The notes under the pieces: model-generated | Told to the model about the DNA's origin: nothing | Databases searched by the model: none | Seen by the model: only the letters and a program-made list of their open reading frames with translations | Program-made: the position numbers and the translations under genes | Assembly (NCBI RefSeq): GCF_040718835.1 | Contig: NZ_JBFEFG010000281.1 | Location: 186,001-250,000, forward strand | Direction: 5' to 3' | Source of the DNA: Bremerella sp. JC817 | GTDB lineage: Bacteria; Planctomycetota; Planctomycetia; Pirellulales; Pirellulaceae | DNA: 64,000 nucleotides | In this document: positions 37,403 through 46,975 of the stretch, piece by piece | How the letters are laid out: each line of letters starts with the position of its first letter | How positions within the stretch are numbered: the stretch's first letter is position 1

Positions 37403-37717
37403 AATGCCCTTGCTGTGCCGGAACATACCTCTGGGGGAAATTCCGCTGCCCGAACGAGCGGGCACGGATAAGTCCGAATTTTGGCAAATCGATCGGCATA
37501 TTCAATCTGGCTAGCAGGTGTTTTCGTCGATTTTCTTTCTGCAGATCTTCGCCTACAACGCCCCCGTTTAAACGGCGACGAAGCAACCTTTCAGTAAGTC
37601 GACTTTTCCCCGCAGAACCGCGGCATTTCGTTTCGCCCCTGCGGTTAGCTCCAATAAACTGAAGGCAGACATTATGCCCCGTTCCCTCATGCTTTCCTTT
37701 TGACTTCAGCTCTACCG
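37403..37717. other. Divergent intergenic region
   Basis: 315 bases with no gene. Contains the perfect 12-bp palindrome CCGTTTAAACGG at 37564-37575, a possible operator. Confidence 0.45.
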
Positions 37718-38368
37718 ATGATCACCTACGCTTCGATCACTGCTCGTTGGGTCGCGATCTTCACCACGGTTGTCGTGATGACCGGCTGTGCCCAGTTCCA
37801 ACATCCCTTGTCTCCCTTGGAGGAAGCCAAGGTCGACCCCGATTTGCTCGGAACCTGGGTGGTCCAATACCAAGATGAGAATGGCGTCGAACTGGAAGCC
37901 TACATCCACATCGGCGAAGCCGGCGTACTCGATCCTGACGACAAAGACAGGAACGTTCGTATCGAGAACCGGCAAGATCGCCAGGCACCATTCCCCTATA
38001 AAGGTCTGACGCGGATCGTGTGCGTTTCTTACGAAGCCGAGGGCAAGCTGAAATCGGAAAGCTGGCTCGCCTTTCCAACCACGATTGGCAAACAACGGTT
38101 CGCGAGTGTCCCGATGTCTCAAGATGGCAAGGTGGTCTCGTACTATTTCTGGCGCTACGAGGTTAGCAACGATCAGTTGAAGATCTGGACCGATACAGTC
38201 GACGAGAAAGTCGACTCCCTGCTCGAGAAGCAACGCCTGACGCGAACTGACTCACTGATTACGAACGACACGGCGAGTTTACGAAAATTATTGGAAGAAA
38301 ACGGCGGCGACATCCTCTTTGCCGAAGCTCCTTCTAACACCCTCAAGCGGCTGAAGAAATCGAACTAG
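37718..38368 (+). CDS. Hypothetical lipoprotein
   Basis: 216 residues from the ATG at 37718 (a TTG lies six codons upstream). The signal ends with lipobox VMTGC. The mature protein begins AQFQHPLSPLEEAKVDPDLL and 'GTWVVQYQDENGVELEAYIH', which looks like a lipocalin/META-type 'GTW' barrel start, then beta-strand-rich sequence up to a helical end. Function not recognised. A membrane-attached sensor or binding protein is one reading. Confidence 0.78.
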   Translation: MITYASITARWVAIFTTVVVMTGCAQFQHPLSPLEEAKVDPDLLGTWVVQYQDENGVELEAYIHIGEAGVLDPDDKDRNVRIENRQDRQAPFPYKGLTRIVCVSYEAEGKLKSESWLAFPTTIGKQRFASVPMSQDGKVVSYYFWRYEVSNDQLKIWTDTVDEKVDSLLEKQRLTRTDSLITNDTASLRKLLEENGGDILFAEAPSNTLKRLKKSN

Positions 38369-38801
38369 CGGCATGGTTATTTCGGCCGAAGCTGCCCAGC
38401 AAGTTCGCATTTTTTCAAAGCCTGCCTAGGCGGCGCGCCGCGACGTGCCACTGGACTGGACAGCTCCGCTTTCGTGAGCAAAGCGTGACCGCATAAGTTA
38501 TTGGCATTTGCTAGAGATTTCTTGCAGCACTCCCCTCGCATGCCAAGTTGTAACATTCGGTTTTTGTCATATTTCGGCAAACCTTTTAGTGATTGAGTCC
38601 TAACTCAAATGCATCGCGATCGCTTGCGCCGCTGTGCTTAAACGAGCACCGGTAAGGCGGCATGCTGGTTGCCTCTCTTTCGACGAAACCGGAAAGGCTT
38701 GCTCTGCCTCTTGAGCGAGTTCTTTCTTCCGTGCGGCATTGTCTCCTCTTCATCGCCGCACACTCGTCATTCGATTCGCACTTTCGTTGGGAGCCTGATG
38801 A
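38369..38801. other. Gap upstream of the second DUF1559 gene
   Basis: 433 bases without a convincing gene. Contains TTGAGT/ACTCAA (38593-38608), a 6-bp inverted repeat with a 4-base centre, as a possible regulator site. No clear promoter pair. Confidence 0.45.
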
Positions 38802-39890
38802 ATGCAGAACGAAATCCGAACAGACCACGCGCGTCGGTCTGGTTTTACCCTCGTCGAACTGTTGGTGGTCATTGCGATCATCGGCGTACTGATCGCCTTA
38901 CTCTTGCCAGCGGTGCAACAAGCACGCGAAGCAGCGCGGCGTATGTCTTGCACGAACAACCTGAAGCAGCTTGGCTTGGCCGTGCACAACTATCACGACA
39001 GCTTCGGTAGCTTTCCGCCGGGAGGTATGACTTACTTTAACTCTGGCGGCAATGGCGACGGCAACGCCTCGGGCTGGGCGCTCCATTTGTTCCCTTTCCT
39101 CGAGCAAGACAACCTCTACGAAGCCCTGAAACCAGGGACCATTCGCCTCGACGAAGCGGTTACCGAAGGCAGCAGCGTCAACGGTGCCAGCGGTCGCCAA
39201 TTGATTGACCTGATGCGTAATCCACTATCGGCGATGGTCTGCCCATCCGATGCTGGCGACGAAATCTTGCAGCCCATCCAAGGGAACGTTGGCCTGCTGA
39301 ACGACACCAGTGGATCGGCAACGAACAACCCTAATAACAACCCGGCCAAAGGGAACTACGCCGCAGTCGCAGGGTCGCAGCGCTACACCTGGACAGCGTA
39401 CTGGGCACCGCCGATTGGTGGTGGCGGCAAGACCAACTTCAATGGTGTGTTTGGCTTGGATGCGGTCGTGAAATTTGCTGACATCACCGATGGCACCAGC
39501 AATACGCTGATGATCGGCGAACGGGTTACCTGGCTGAAGGAGCCAGATGGGTACGACGCCCCCGACGACGACGACTCGACCCCAGGCGGAAAATGCCCCT
39601 GCGTGGGAACGAACCCGTATGGCTTTTCGTACGACGGCGGTTATTTGTGGGACTCGGCCAACGTGCTTGGTTCGGTCGCCTATCCGCTGAATAGCCCCCT
39701 CTACACGTTCTGGTGCCGCTCCGGTTTCAACAGCCATCATCCAGGCGGCGTTCAATTCGTTTACTGCGACGGTTCGGTCCACTTCATTCCTGACACCGTC
39801 GATCACAAGCCAGACGAAGTGCACGACAACACGGTGCTCGAAAACCTGGCCAACCGTTCCGACGGCTTCATCCCAAGAGCATCGTTCTAG
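38802..39890 (+). CDS. DUF1559 prepilin-like exported protein (second copy)
   Basis: 362 residues. The N-terminus [20 protein letters not shown] and [17 protein letters not shown] are almost identical to the copy at 34914, while the rest has diverged. It retains 'VKFADITDGTSNTLMIGERV' and 'HHPGGVQFVYCDGSVHFI'. A Cys-bearing insertion near residue 265 (GGKCPCVGTNP) may hold a disulfide. Followed 41 bases later by a lipoprotein with a carboxypeptidase-regulatory fold. Confidence 0.94.
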   Translation: MQNEIRTDHARRSGFTLVELLVVIAIIGVLIALLLPAVQQAREAARRMSCTNNLKQLGLAVHNYHDSFGSFPPGGMTYFNSGGNGDGNASGWALHLFPFLEQDNLYEALKPGTIRLDEAVTEGSSVNGASGRQLIDLMRNPLSAMVCPSDAGDEILQPIQGNVGLLNDTSGSATNNPNNNPAKGNYAAVAGSQRYTWTAYWAPPIGGGGKTNFNGVFGLDAVVKFADITDGTSNTLMIGERVTWLKEPDGYDAPDDDDSTPGGKCPCVGTNPYGFSYDGGYLWDSANVLGSVAYPLNSPLYTFWCRSGFNSHHPGGVQFVYCDGSVHFIPDTVDHKPDEVHDNTVLENLANRSDGFIPRASF

Positions 39891-39931
39891 GCCAGCTTTT
39901 CAAACGCAAAGGAATTTCCAGATTCAGGGAC

Positions 39932-40336
39932 ATGATGATCATGCGAAATCTTAGTTACGGGCTGATACTCGCGGCCATGATGCTTGGCAGCGGGTGCACT
40001 AGCTCGGTCCCCAGCAACGTCGCAGAGGTTACTGGGTTGGTCACGGTCGATGGCAAGCCAGCGGCAGAAGCGATGGTCAGCTTCTCGCCGACTGGCGGAG
40101 GCCGCACGTCGTTTGGCTTGACCGATGACAAGGGGCAGTACCGATTGATCTATACCAACGATATCCGCGGGGCGATCATCGGTGACCATATGGTCTCGAT
40201 CAGCAACACGCCTCCGCCCGGCAAGCCAAGTCCGGCCGTTCTGGTCCCCGCCAAGTTTGGCAAGCCAGGCAGCCTGACAGCCAACGTCGAACAAGGCAGC
40301 CGAAACGAAATCAACTTCGAACTTGTTTCCAAATGA
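39932..40336 (+). CDS. Lipoprotein with carboxypeptidase regulatory-like domain
   Basis: 134 residues. The lipobox is GSGC after a short hydrophobic signal (YGLILAAMMLGSGC). The mature part is a transthyretin/CarboxypepD_reg-like beta sandwich: VTGLVTVDGKPAAEAMVSFS, then 'DKGQYRLIYTNDIRGAIIGD' and 'NEINFEL' at the end. Such lipoproteins follow DUF1559 genes very often in planctomycetes, and the two are probably cotranscribed. Three ATGs lie within ten bases (39932, 39935, 39941); the first is used here. Confidence 0.88.
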   Translation: MMIMRNLSYGLILAAMMLGSGCTSSVPSNVAEVTGLVTVDGKPAAEAMVSFSPTGGGRTSFGLTDDKGQYRLIYTNDIRGAIIGDHMVSISNTPPPGKPSPAVLVPAKFGKPGSLTANVEQGSRNEINFELVSK

Positions 40337-40453
40337 GGCAGGTATCTCCCTACCTCCAAAGCACCGGGTCTATCTGTTCTGGATAGGTCTGGTGTTTTGG
40401 TTTTTCACGTTCGCAGCGCGAACCTTATCAGCGACAGCTTCCTCTACCCTTAC

Positions 40454-40525
40454 GACGCTGATGCCGACCGGCCAGGCGGTTGCCTGCAAAGCAACTTCAA
40501 GTGGGTTCGACTCCCACCGACGTTT
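40454..40525 (+). tRNA. tRNA-Cys(GCA), divergent or decaying
   Basis: A 72-base cloverleaf can be folded. The anticodon arm GTTGC-CTGCAAA-GCAAC (anticodon GCA at 40486-40488) and the T arm GTGGG-TTCGACT-CCCAC are perfect. The D arm is GCC...GGC with a GACCGGCCA loop, the variable loop is TTCAA, and the discriminator is U73, as expected for Cys. Weak points are the acceptor stem GACGCTG/CGACGTT, which has one C-A mismatch and two G-U pairs including the first pair, and A instead of U at position 8. No CCA is encoded. It may be a working but odd tRNA or a tRNA pseudogene. Confidence 0.6.
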
Positions 40526-40607
40526 CTGACCGATCAACTGCCAGCTCGGACTACATCTTACTAGGGTTGAGTTTCCGTCTGAGTGTATCCCTCGTTGATC
40601 GATCTTT

Positions 40608-41102
40608 TTACGTGGCTTCGGCTGCCAGTGCTTTTGTTCTTCGTGAAGCACGCCACCCAAGAATGCCACCGGCAAAGAAGACTCCCAGCGAGTCAATCAG
40701 TACGTCGGTGACGGTGCCATAACGATCGGGCACAAACGTTTGATGCCACTCGTCTCCGGCGGCGTACAGAATGCAAACGATCATGGCTGCGTTGATCGCA
40801 ATGCGAGTCGATAGCCAGCCAGTGGCCCGAAACGCCCAGCTAACCAGCCAGGTTAAGACTGCGAATTCGGTGAAGTGCCATCCTTTCACGATCGTGAACC
40901 ACCAGATTCCCCAGAAAACACGAAACTCGTACATCGCTGCCGTGTCGAGATTCAGAAACTCTTGGATCCGCCGAAAGAACTCCTCAGGCCGGATGACATA
41001 GCACGACGTCGCAAAGATTGCCGCCGCCCAGAACAGGGCCAGCAGCAAGATCAGCCGTGTCCCCAGCGACCACTTTGGGCTGGCATTTGGTTCACTTTCC
41101 AT
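40608..41102 (-). CDS. VanZ family membrane protein
   Basis: 164 residues from the ATG at 41102, with a longer open frame to 41123. Four membrane segments. The VanZ signature AAGDEWHQTFVPDRYGTVTD, followed by VLIDSLGVFFAGGILGW, is fully present. VanZ proteins are associated with low-level teicoplanin resistance in one system, but their normal role in the envelope is unknown. It lies alone on the minus strand between a tRNA-like sequence and the SGNH hydrolase gene. Confidence 0.9.
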   Translation of the reverse strand: MESEPNASPKWSLGTRLILLLALFWAAAIFATSCYVIRPEEFFRRIQEFLNLDTAAMYEFRVFWGIWWFTIVKGWHFTEFAVLTWLVSWAFRATGWLSTRIAINAAMIVCILYAAGDEWHQTFVPDRYGTVTDVLIDSLGVFFAGGILGWRASRRTKALAAEAT

Positions 41103-41217
41103 CCGGCCCGGTCCCTTTCTCAACGCGAGGATGGCACTGCGTGCATCTGTGTTGGGGATCGACTATCATCATGCGTAGTCCTTCCCTACCCTGCACTCCT
41201 GCTCGAGTATACTCATC

Positions 41218-41961
41218 ATGAAAATGATCGCCCTGACGATTGCCTTGGCTCTGCTAACCTCGACGAGCCTCGTCGGCCAAGAGATTTCTAAACCGACAAA
41301 TAAAAAGCTGGGGCAATGGGCCGAGACGCCTGATCCGAAGCTCCCCAACGTGTTGATCCTGGGCGATTCGATTTCGATTGGTTACACGCTGAAGGTTCGC
41401 GAACTGCTGGAGGGCAAAGCGAACGTCTTCCGCCCCCACACCGCCGACGGCAAGAAGGCAGAGAACTGCAGCGGCACCACGAAAGGTGTTGAGTCGATCG
41501 ATCGCTGGCTGGGCGATCGCAAATGGGACGTCATCCACTTCAACTGGGGACTACACGACTTAAAGCACGTGACCGAGCCAGGCGGCAACACCGTTTCGAG
41601 CAATCCTAAAGATCCTGTTCAGGCAACCGTGGACCAGTACGCGGCCAATCTCGAAAAGATTGTGGCCCGGCTTAAGAAAACCGACGCCAAGTTGATCTTC
41701 GCGACGACCACCCCGGTCGTGCCCGGCACCAAGGGTCCCCTGCGCGAACCAGAATCGCCCGGCAAGTACAACGCCGCCGCCTTGAAGATCATGGAGGCCA
41801 ACGATATCGAGATCGACGACCTTTATGCCTTCTGCCAGCCACGCCTGGACGAGATTCAATTGCCCAAGAACGTCCACTTCTCGGACAAAGGTTCGCAGGC
41901 CCTGGCAGAACAAGTGGCATCGGTCATCGAGAAGGCACTTGCCGCGAAGCCTTCCAACTAG
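41218..41961 (+). CDS. Secreted SGNH/GDSL hydrolase
   Basis: 247 residues with a signal peptide (MIALTIALALLTSTSLVGQ). Block I is LILGDSISIGYTLKVR with the catalytic Ser. Block III-like HFNWGLHDLKHV follows, and the catalytic Asp/His pair sits in 'PKNVHFSDKGSQALAEQ' (NVHFSD, His). The fold predicts an esterase, often acting on acetylated polysaccharides. A 10-bp palindrome GAGTATACTC (41205-41214) lies directly before the start, and an ATG two codons in is an alternative start. Confidence 0.9.
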   Translation: MKMIALTIALALLTSTSLVGQEISKPTNKKLGQWAETPDPKLPNVLILGDSISIGYTLKVRELLEGKANVFRPHTADGKKAENCSGTTKGVESIDRWLGDRKWDVIHFNWGLHDLKHVTEPGGNTVSSNPKDPVQATVDQYAANLEKIVARLKKTDAKLIFATTTPVVPGTKGPLREPESPGKYNAAALKIMEANDIEIDDLYAFCQPRLDEIQLPKNVHFSDKGSQALAEQVASVIEKALAAKPSN

Positions 41962-41982
41962 TGCGACTTATCAAGTGGTCGC

Positions 41983-42741
41983 CTAGCGAACCTGTCGCAA
42001 GGTGACCACAACTTCCCCCGAACCTTTGCCAGGCCGGACCTTATTGATTCGGCTCTCGCGGCTCAGTTCTCCGACATGGGTTCGGTTGGCACCTGCCACC
42101 ACAAAGACTGTGATGTAGTACTCGCGGTCTTTCCGTGGCTGGAAATCCTTGCCAAGCCCAAACGGCACGCTCTTTTCTTTGCCAGCAGCGTGCGAAAAGT
42201 CGTCGATCACGACCTCATCGATCAGGTCCGCCGATACGTCCGCGAGCAATGGATCGTACTCGAAAAGTTTGATCTCCAGCGCTTGCCGCTCAAAACCGGG
42301 CAGGTCCTTGCCGATCACAATCTTGCCATGCACGGCCGAAGTATTCATCGGCTGCCCATTGATCGTCTTCACCCCGTCGCGATCGACAGCGACCATTCGA
42401 TAGCCGAAGCCCGGACCAGCCATTCGGGTCCCACCAACGACGTACTTCAGGTTGCCGTCGGCTTCCAGCTTCGGATTCAGCATCACCAGATTCGGCCCGT
42501 CGACGGTTCCGACGAGCACCAGCTTCTTTTCGAAGTCGATGTCTGGCAACGCTTCCTCGCCACGAAAAGCCTTCCACAACTTCTCGAACGTGGCCTGATC
42601 GGTCACGATGCCTGATTTGGGCACCTGCTTCAAAGCGTCGTTGTTCTGGATCTTGCCAGAAGCCACGTTCTCTGGCTCGGCAGCCGAAAGAGCCGACACC
42701 ATTACCAACAGAAAGCCAAGCGTCAAAAGTACGAGCCGCAT
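41983..42741 (-). CDS. Hypothetical secreted protein
   Basis: 252 residues with a signal peptide (LLTLGFLLVMVSALSAAEP). The N-terminal half (to about 130) resembles a PrcB/MG-like region: GIVTDQATFEKLWKAFRGEE, then 'DFEKKLVLVGTVDGPNLVML' and 'GTRMAGPGFGYRMVAVDRDG'. The C-terminal half is a beta-rich domain ending GEVVVTLRQVR. No catalytic motif seen. GAGGAG is six bases before the ATG. It is convergent with the SGNH hydrolase and ends 21 bases from it. Confidence 0.8.
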   Translation of the reverse strand: MRLVLLTLGFLLVMVSALSAAEPENVASGKIQNNDALKQVPKSGIVTDQATFEKLWKAFRGEEALPDIDFEKKLVLVGTVDGPNLVMLNPKLEADGNLKYVVGGTRMAGPGFGYRMVAVDRDGVKTINGQPMNTSAVHGKIVIGKDLPGFERQALEIKLFEYDPLLADVSADLIDEVVIDDFSHAAGKEKSVPFGLGKDFQPRKDREYYITVFVVAGANRTHVGELSRESRINKVRPGKGSGEVVVTLRQVR

Positions 42742-43025
42742 AGGAATCTCCTCGAAGGGAATTGAGCATGTTTTTCACTCATCGAGACGATTCTCAGCGG
42801 CGAATGGTTTTCTGCCTGGGGCTCGATTTTGCGGAAACCGTGGCGGCATGCCCAGAAAAGGAAGGTGCCCCTTCCTCAGGCCACCTGAAAAGGTTGGATC
42901 GTCGAGGCTGACGGAGGCATATTCATGGTTAGCGGGCCTGTTTCTTCCGGTTTCAAATCTTTACGCTGGTAGGGTTGGCGATCGACGCCTTTCCGGAACG
43001 AACATCCAGTATCTCGGCCATTGCG

Positions 43026-43799
43026 ATGAATGTGGACTTTCAGAAACAGTTCTTTGCGCAGATGGGGTCACGGCACCAGATGCAGTTTCTGTACGATGCC
43101 GTCCCGGACGTGTTCTTCTTCACGAAGGATCGCGACAGCCGCATGGTCTGGGCGAATCGTCAGTTGATCAAACGGTTGGGTGCCACGCGCGAAGAAGATG
43201 TCGTTGGCGCTCACGACTCGAAGTTCTTTCCGATGGAAGTCGCCAAGAAGTATCGTGCCGACGACTGCTACGTGATGGAGACCGCCCAGCCGATCAACAA
43301 CCGTGTCGAGGTATTCTATAACGAAACAAAGATTCTCGACTGGTACATTACGAGCAAGATTCCGGTCTTCAACGAATCGGGCAGCGAGGTCATCGGCGTC
43401 GCCGGCGTCATTCGCAGTTACAAGGCCGGCAAACGCTGGGCCGCGCCGGCTTCCGAGATTGAAGAAATCGTCGAGTACATGCGAACGCCGGAAGGCTCGC
43501 TGGCGACGGTGGAAGAACTGGCCGACCGGGCTCACATTTCTTCGCGGCAACTCAATCGCAAGTTCCAGGCGGTGTTCGGAATGAGCGTTCGTGATTTCAA
43601 GATCCGCACGAGGCTCAATTCTGCGGCGGACGATCTTAGCAACACCGATCACTCGATCTGCCAAATCGCGACCGATCATGACTTCTCGGATCAAAGTACC
43701 TTCAGTCGTCTCTTCCGCAAGCATATGGGGATGACACCGCTCGAATATCGACGGAGCTATCACAATCCGCTTGGGAATGGCTCGGAAAGCGATGCCTGA
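43026..43799 (+). CDS. PAS-domain AraC family transcriptional regulator
   Basis: 257 residues from the ATG at 43026. A TTG at 42975 would add 17 residues, and neither has a strong ribosome site. Residues about 10-135 form a PAS domain (MQFLYDAVPDVFFFTKDRDS, 'HDSKFFPMEVAKKYRADDCY', 'GVIRSYKAG'). Residues about 150-245 carry the AraC double helix-turn-helix (VEELADRAHISSRQLNRKFQ, ICQIATDHDFSDQSTFSRLF, GMTPLEYRRSY). PAS may bind a small ligand or cofactor to gate DNA binding. Its stop directly abuts the convergent vWA gene. Confidence 0.9.
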   Translation: MNVDFQKQFFAQMGSRHQMQFLYDAVPDVFFFTKDRDSRMVWANRQLIKRLGATREEDVVGAHDSKFFPMEVAKKYRADDCYVMETAQPINNRVEVFYNETKILDWYITSKIPVFNESGSEVIGVAGVIRSYKAGKRWAAPASEIEEIVEYMRTPEGSLATVEELADRAHISSRQLNRKFQAVFGMSVRDFKIRTRLNSAADDLSNTDHSICQIATDHDFSDQSTFSRLFRKHMGMTPLEYRRSYHNPLGNGSESDA

Positions 43800-44906
43800 C
43801 TAGCCGCCCGGTAGCTTCACGCCCCAGACACCATTTCGGCGGCGATTGCTGGGAATGGGGCCATTCGACTGAAGCCGTTTGCGTCCCTCTTCGGTGATAC
43901 CAACATCTTTGTAAGTGCCCCCGTGCGCGGTAGCGATCGCCGAGAAACGTCCGCGATCCTTCGGCAAAACCTGCATGCCGAGCGTGTGAATCGTGATCCC
44001 TTCCAGCTTGGTTTTGGCCAGTTCGACGTCGGCATTGTCGGTGAATGCACCATCCCCCAAGATGTAGATCAGGTCTGGCTCAAGCTGTAGCGCCAACGTG
44101 ATCGCGTCGCGGCCGTCGGTCAGCAGACACATCTGCACGGTATCGAGCCACTGGGCCACCTTCTTCTTGTTCTTATCGTTGGCGTGGACCATCTTCTTTT
44201 CGACCGAGGGATAGAAAAGGGGGTAGGCGGTATCGCTGTAGAAGATGATGTAGAACTCCTGCTTCGGCGTGAGACCTTCGATTGTCTTGCGAAGCTCGAT
44301 CAGGGCGGTCTCCATGCGGCCGCCACCCATGCTGATCGAGTTGTCGACCAGAAACAGGATCTTCTTTCCTTTTGCTCCGGTTCCGAAGAACTTGGTCATC
44401 TTGCCGATGTCGTCCCCCAGACCGTCGATTTCGGAAAGGAGCCCGTCCGGGTTCATTCCGGCGAAGTCGATCGTTTGCGTCGGCATCAGTTCTTCGACCG
44501 AGAGCGCTTCGCTCATCATCACCGGGTCCGGGGCAGCGGTCAGCGATTCAAGTGATTCCGACATGAGCTGCGGCGCTGCCATCGCCAGTTCCACCTCTTC
44601 TTCGATCTGCGGTTCGATCTCCAGCACCATCTGCTCCAGTTCTTCGCTCTCAGGCTGATCGGTCGCGACCAGGTTCAATGTTTGCGGCAGCGGTGGCGGG
44701 GCGAGGGTCGCCAGCAAAAGCGTCGTCACACCGAGACAGTGAACAATGAGGCTGATCAACCAGGCCGGCATGCTCCAGATGGCAGCCTTGAACCACCATC
44801 GATTTTGAACGGGGGCATCGCCTTGGTCTGGATGCTGGTCGTGACGACTTTCGGAAGTCGATTCGCGACGGAACGAAGTTGACGATGAATAGGCATGACT
44901 GGACAT
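43800..44906 (-). CDS. Membrane-anchored vWA-domain protein
   Basis: 368 residues. A charged cytosolic N-terminus, one membrane helix (AWLISLIVHCLGVTTLLLAT), then an acidic Glu/Met-rich linker. The vWA domain begins at about residue 180: KKILFLVDNSISMGGGRMET, where DNSISMG supplies the DxSxS metal site. Further elements are 'EFYIIFYSDTAYPLFYP' and LIYILGDGAFTDNADVEL. The domain should face the periplasm. Similar TonB-like membrane vWA proteins are common in planctomycetes; function unknown. Distant AGGAG precedes the start. Confidence 0.87.
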   Translation of the reverse strand: MSSHAYSSSTSFRRESTSESRHDQHPDQGDAPVQNRWWFKAAIWSMPAWLISLIVHCLGVTTLLLATLAPPPLPQTLNLVATDQPESEELEQMVLEIEPQIEEEVELAMAAPQLMSESLESLTAAPDPVMMSEALSVEELMPTQTIDFAGMNPDGLLSEIDGLGDDIGKMTKFFGTGAKGKKILFLVDNSISMGGGRMETALIELRKTIEGLTPKQEFYIIFYSDTAYPLFYPSVEKKMVHANDKNKKKVAQWLDTVQMCLLTDGRDAITLALQLEPDLIYILGDGAFTDNADVELAKTKLEGITIHTLGMQVLPKDRGRFSAIATAHGGTYKDVGITEEGRKRLQSNGPIPSNRRRNGVWGVKLPGG

Positions 44907-45175
44907 GGCGATGGTAACTCCTGACCAACCGAGTGTTCGGTCGAGGTGATTCGAGCGGTGAGAAGAGACTGGCGAATCTAGCTACCTCTTGCTTTTCGTA
45001 CTTCGTGTAGTCTGCCTTGAAATATTCCGCAGCTCAACACATTGGTCGAAAATGCCCCGAAAGCAGGAGATTCGTGCGCAAGGCCTCACCGGCAACACAC
45101 CCTCTACGGTAAGCATTTCGGTCATCAACGTTGCGTCAACCAGCGACGCATATTTGTCTGCCGATGCCAGCAGCC
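44907..45175. other. Gap between two minus-strand genes
   Basis: No gene recognised. With the hairpin at 45176-45213, the whole gap to the chemoreceptor stop is about 340 bases. Probably holds the vWA gene promoter. Confidence 0.45.
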
Positions 45176-45213
45176 ACAAAAAAATCCCTGCGTAGCCAAC
45201 ACCACGCAGGGAT
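45176..45213 (-). terminator. Terminator after the chemoreceptor gene
   Basis: ATCCCTGCGT (45184-45193) pairs with ACGCAGGGAT (45204-45213). The minus strand continues with T6. Confidence 0.92.
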
Positions 45214-45247
45214 AAAGTGATTCGTCAGATCGATGCGGAGCGAAAAC

Positions 45248-46975
45248 TTACACCACGCGGAACTTCGACATCAACGCTTGCAGGTCATCGGCGACGCGGT
45301 TCAGTTCGACGCTCGTTTCCGAGGCCGTTGTCGCTCCGTGCGACGTTTCGCGAGCTGCCATGTCAACGGCCAGCATGCTGGAACGAATTTCTTCGCTGGC
45401 GGCGGCCGACTCGGCCACACCTCCGCTGATTTTGGTCACGGCGGAATTGGTTTGCGAAATATGCTCAGCGATCGACTGTGTCGTGTAGTTTTGTTCCTGG
45501 ATCGCAGCGGCAATCATGTTAGACACTTCGTGCACTTGAGCGACGTGCACACCGATGTCACCGATCGAACGGGTCGTCTTTTCGGTTGCGTTTTGAATAG
45601 CGCCAATGCGGTGGCGAATGTCTTCCGTGGCGGAAGCTGCCTGCCGGGCGAGTTCCTTCACTTCATTCGCCACAATGCTGAACCCCTTTCCAGCTTCGCC
45701 AGCACGGGCCGCTTCGATGGTCGCATTGAGCGCCAAGAGATTGGTTTGTTCCGAGATGTCTTCGATCGTTTCAATCACTCGGCTGATCTCTTGGGCCGCG
45801 GACGAAAGTTCGGCGATATTAGCGTTGCTCTGCTCTAGCTCCTCGGCAGCCAGCCCGGCAACCGACGACGCCTTCTCGGTATTGGTCGAGATATCGTTGA
45901 TGCATGCCGCAAGTTCTTCGATTGCGTTGGCAACCGTGCTGACACTGACCTGCATCGACTGGGTCGAGTTAGCGGCTTCGCCCATGCGGGTCGCCATTTG
46001 ATTGGCTGCGTGGGAAACGACGGCCGAACGCTTCGTGGTATCGTCGGCACGATCGGTCAGAGAGCCCGCCGTGGCGGAAAGCTCGGACGACGATTGAGCC
46101 AGGACCGAAGCACTGCCACCGACGCGGATGATGACATCCTGCAACTGATCGACAAACTTATTGAACCACATCGAGAGTTCGCCGACTTCGTCGTTGCCAT
46201 CAACCGGCAACCGGCGGGTAAGGTCCCCTTCGGCCTGGGCGATATCGGCGAGTAGACGCGAAACCTTGCGGATCGGCTTCAAGATCCACAGCACGATGAA
46301 TGGACAAGGCACCAGGGCAATCACCGTACCGATGATCATTGCCATCCGCGAATTGCTGGCGACTTCTTCCGAAGTTTCGATGCGCTGCGTGAACAGCTCG
46401 GTCGCGGCGTCGGCAACCTGATCGATCCCTTCTTCCAGATCATGAATTGGCACCTTAAACGGAACCATCATACGGTTGGCTTCTTGCGGTGGTAGTTCGG
46501 CGTCTGCGATCGCTTTGTCCGCCACCTGCAGCACGCCACTCATGTAGGTATTGTGCAATTCTGGCAGCCGGGCGGCGATCTGTTTGATCTCAGGACTGAA
46601 GCGAGGATCTTCCGCGATGACTCGTTCCATCTTCGTGAGGAGCGCCTGAATCTCGGCCTGCTTCTCTTTAAGCTTCGGCAGATACTTTTCGACCTGGCTG
46701 TCACGGTTACCGATATTGAGGAACAAGTCCTTCTCGTACCGGCGGTGCTGGAGCATCAGGTTCTTGATGGCCTGGGCGTCGCCGAAGATTTGCTTGTCGG
46801 CCGCGATGTAGTCCAGTTCCGACTGCAGCGAACTGAGCCCGCGGTCGCCAATAAAACAGGCCGTCGCGGCGAGAATCAACACCAGCGCGAACCCACCGAT
46901 CAACTTCGTGCTGAGACGGATAGAGTTCAAACGATTACGAAAGCTGCCTGGTGCACTGTTAGTCTGCTGACTCAT
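45248..46975 (-). CDS. Methyl-accepting chemotaxis protein
   Basis: 575 residues from the ATG at 46975 (AAAGGG seven bases upstream). The earlier ATG at 47011 is less likely. The first membrane helix is [20 protein letters not shown] 170-residue all-helical extracytoplasmic domain follows, of the four-helix-bundle type ([20 protein letters not shown]). The second helix is [20 protein letters not shown] and then the HAMP ([25 protein letters not shown]). The signalling hairpin carries [18 protein letters not shown]. It would control a CheA-type kinase. No che genes are in the window. Confidence 0.94.
   Translation of the reverse strand: MSQQTNSAPGSFRNRLNSIRLSTKLIGGFALVLILAATACFIGDRGLSSLQSELDYIAADKQIFGDAQAIKNLMLQHRRYEKDLFLNIGNRDSQVEKYLPKLKEKQAEIQALLTKMERVIAEDPRFSPEIKQIAARLPELHNTYMSGVLQVADKAIADAELPPQEANRMMVPFKVPIHDLEEGIDQVADAATELFTQRIETSEEVASNSRMAMIIGTVIALVPCPFIVLWILKPIRKVSRLLADIAQAEGDLTRRLPVDGNDEVGELSMWFNKFVDQLQDVIIRVGGSASVLAQSSSELSATAGSLTDRADDTTKRSAVVSHAANQMATRMGEAANSTQSMQVSVSTVANAIEELAACINDISTNTEKASSVAGLAAEELEQSNANIAELSSAAQEISRVIETIEDISEQTNLLALNATIEAARAGEAGKGFSIVANEVKELARQAASATEDIRHRIGAIQNATEKTTRSIGDIGVHVAQVHEVSNMIAAAIQEQNYTTQSIAEHISQTNSAVTKISGGVAESAAASEEIRSSMLAVDMAARETSHGATTASETSVELNRVADDLQALMSKFRVV

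Noticed and set aside
40370..40696. Minus-strand open frame of 108 codons.
   Set aside because: It runs across the tRNA-Cys-like sequence and into the VanZ gene; the translated peptide is of the kind produced by reading a tRNA, with no protein family features.
42608..43321. Plus-strand open frame of 237 codons upstream of the PAS-AraC gene.
   Set aside because: It overlaps the start of the secreted protein gene and the PAS domain in another frame, and is Arg/Gly/Cys-rich without domain features.
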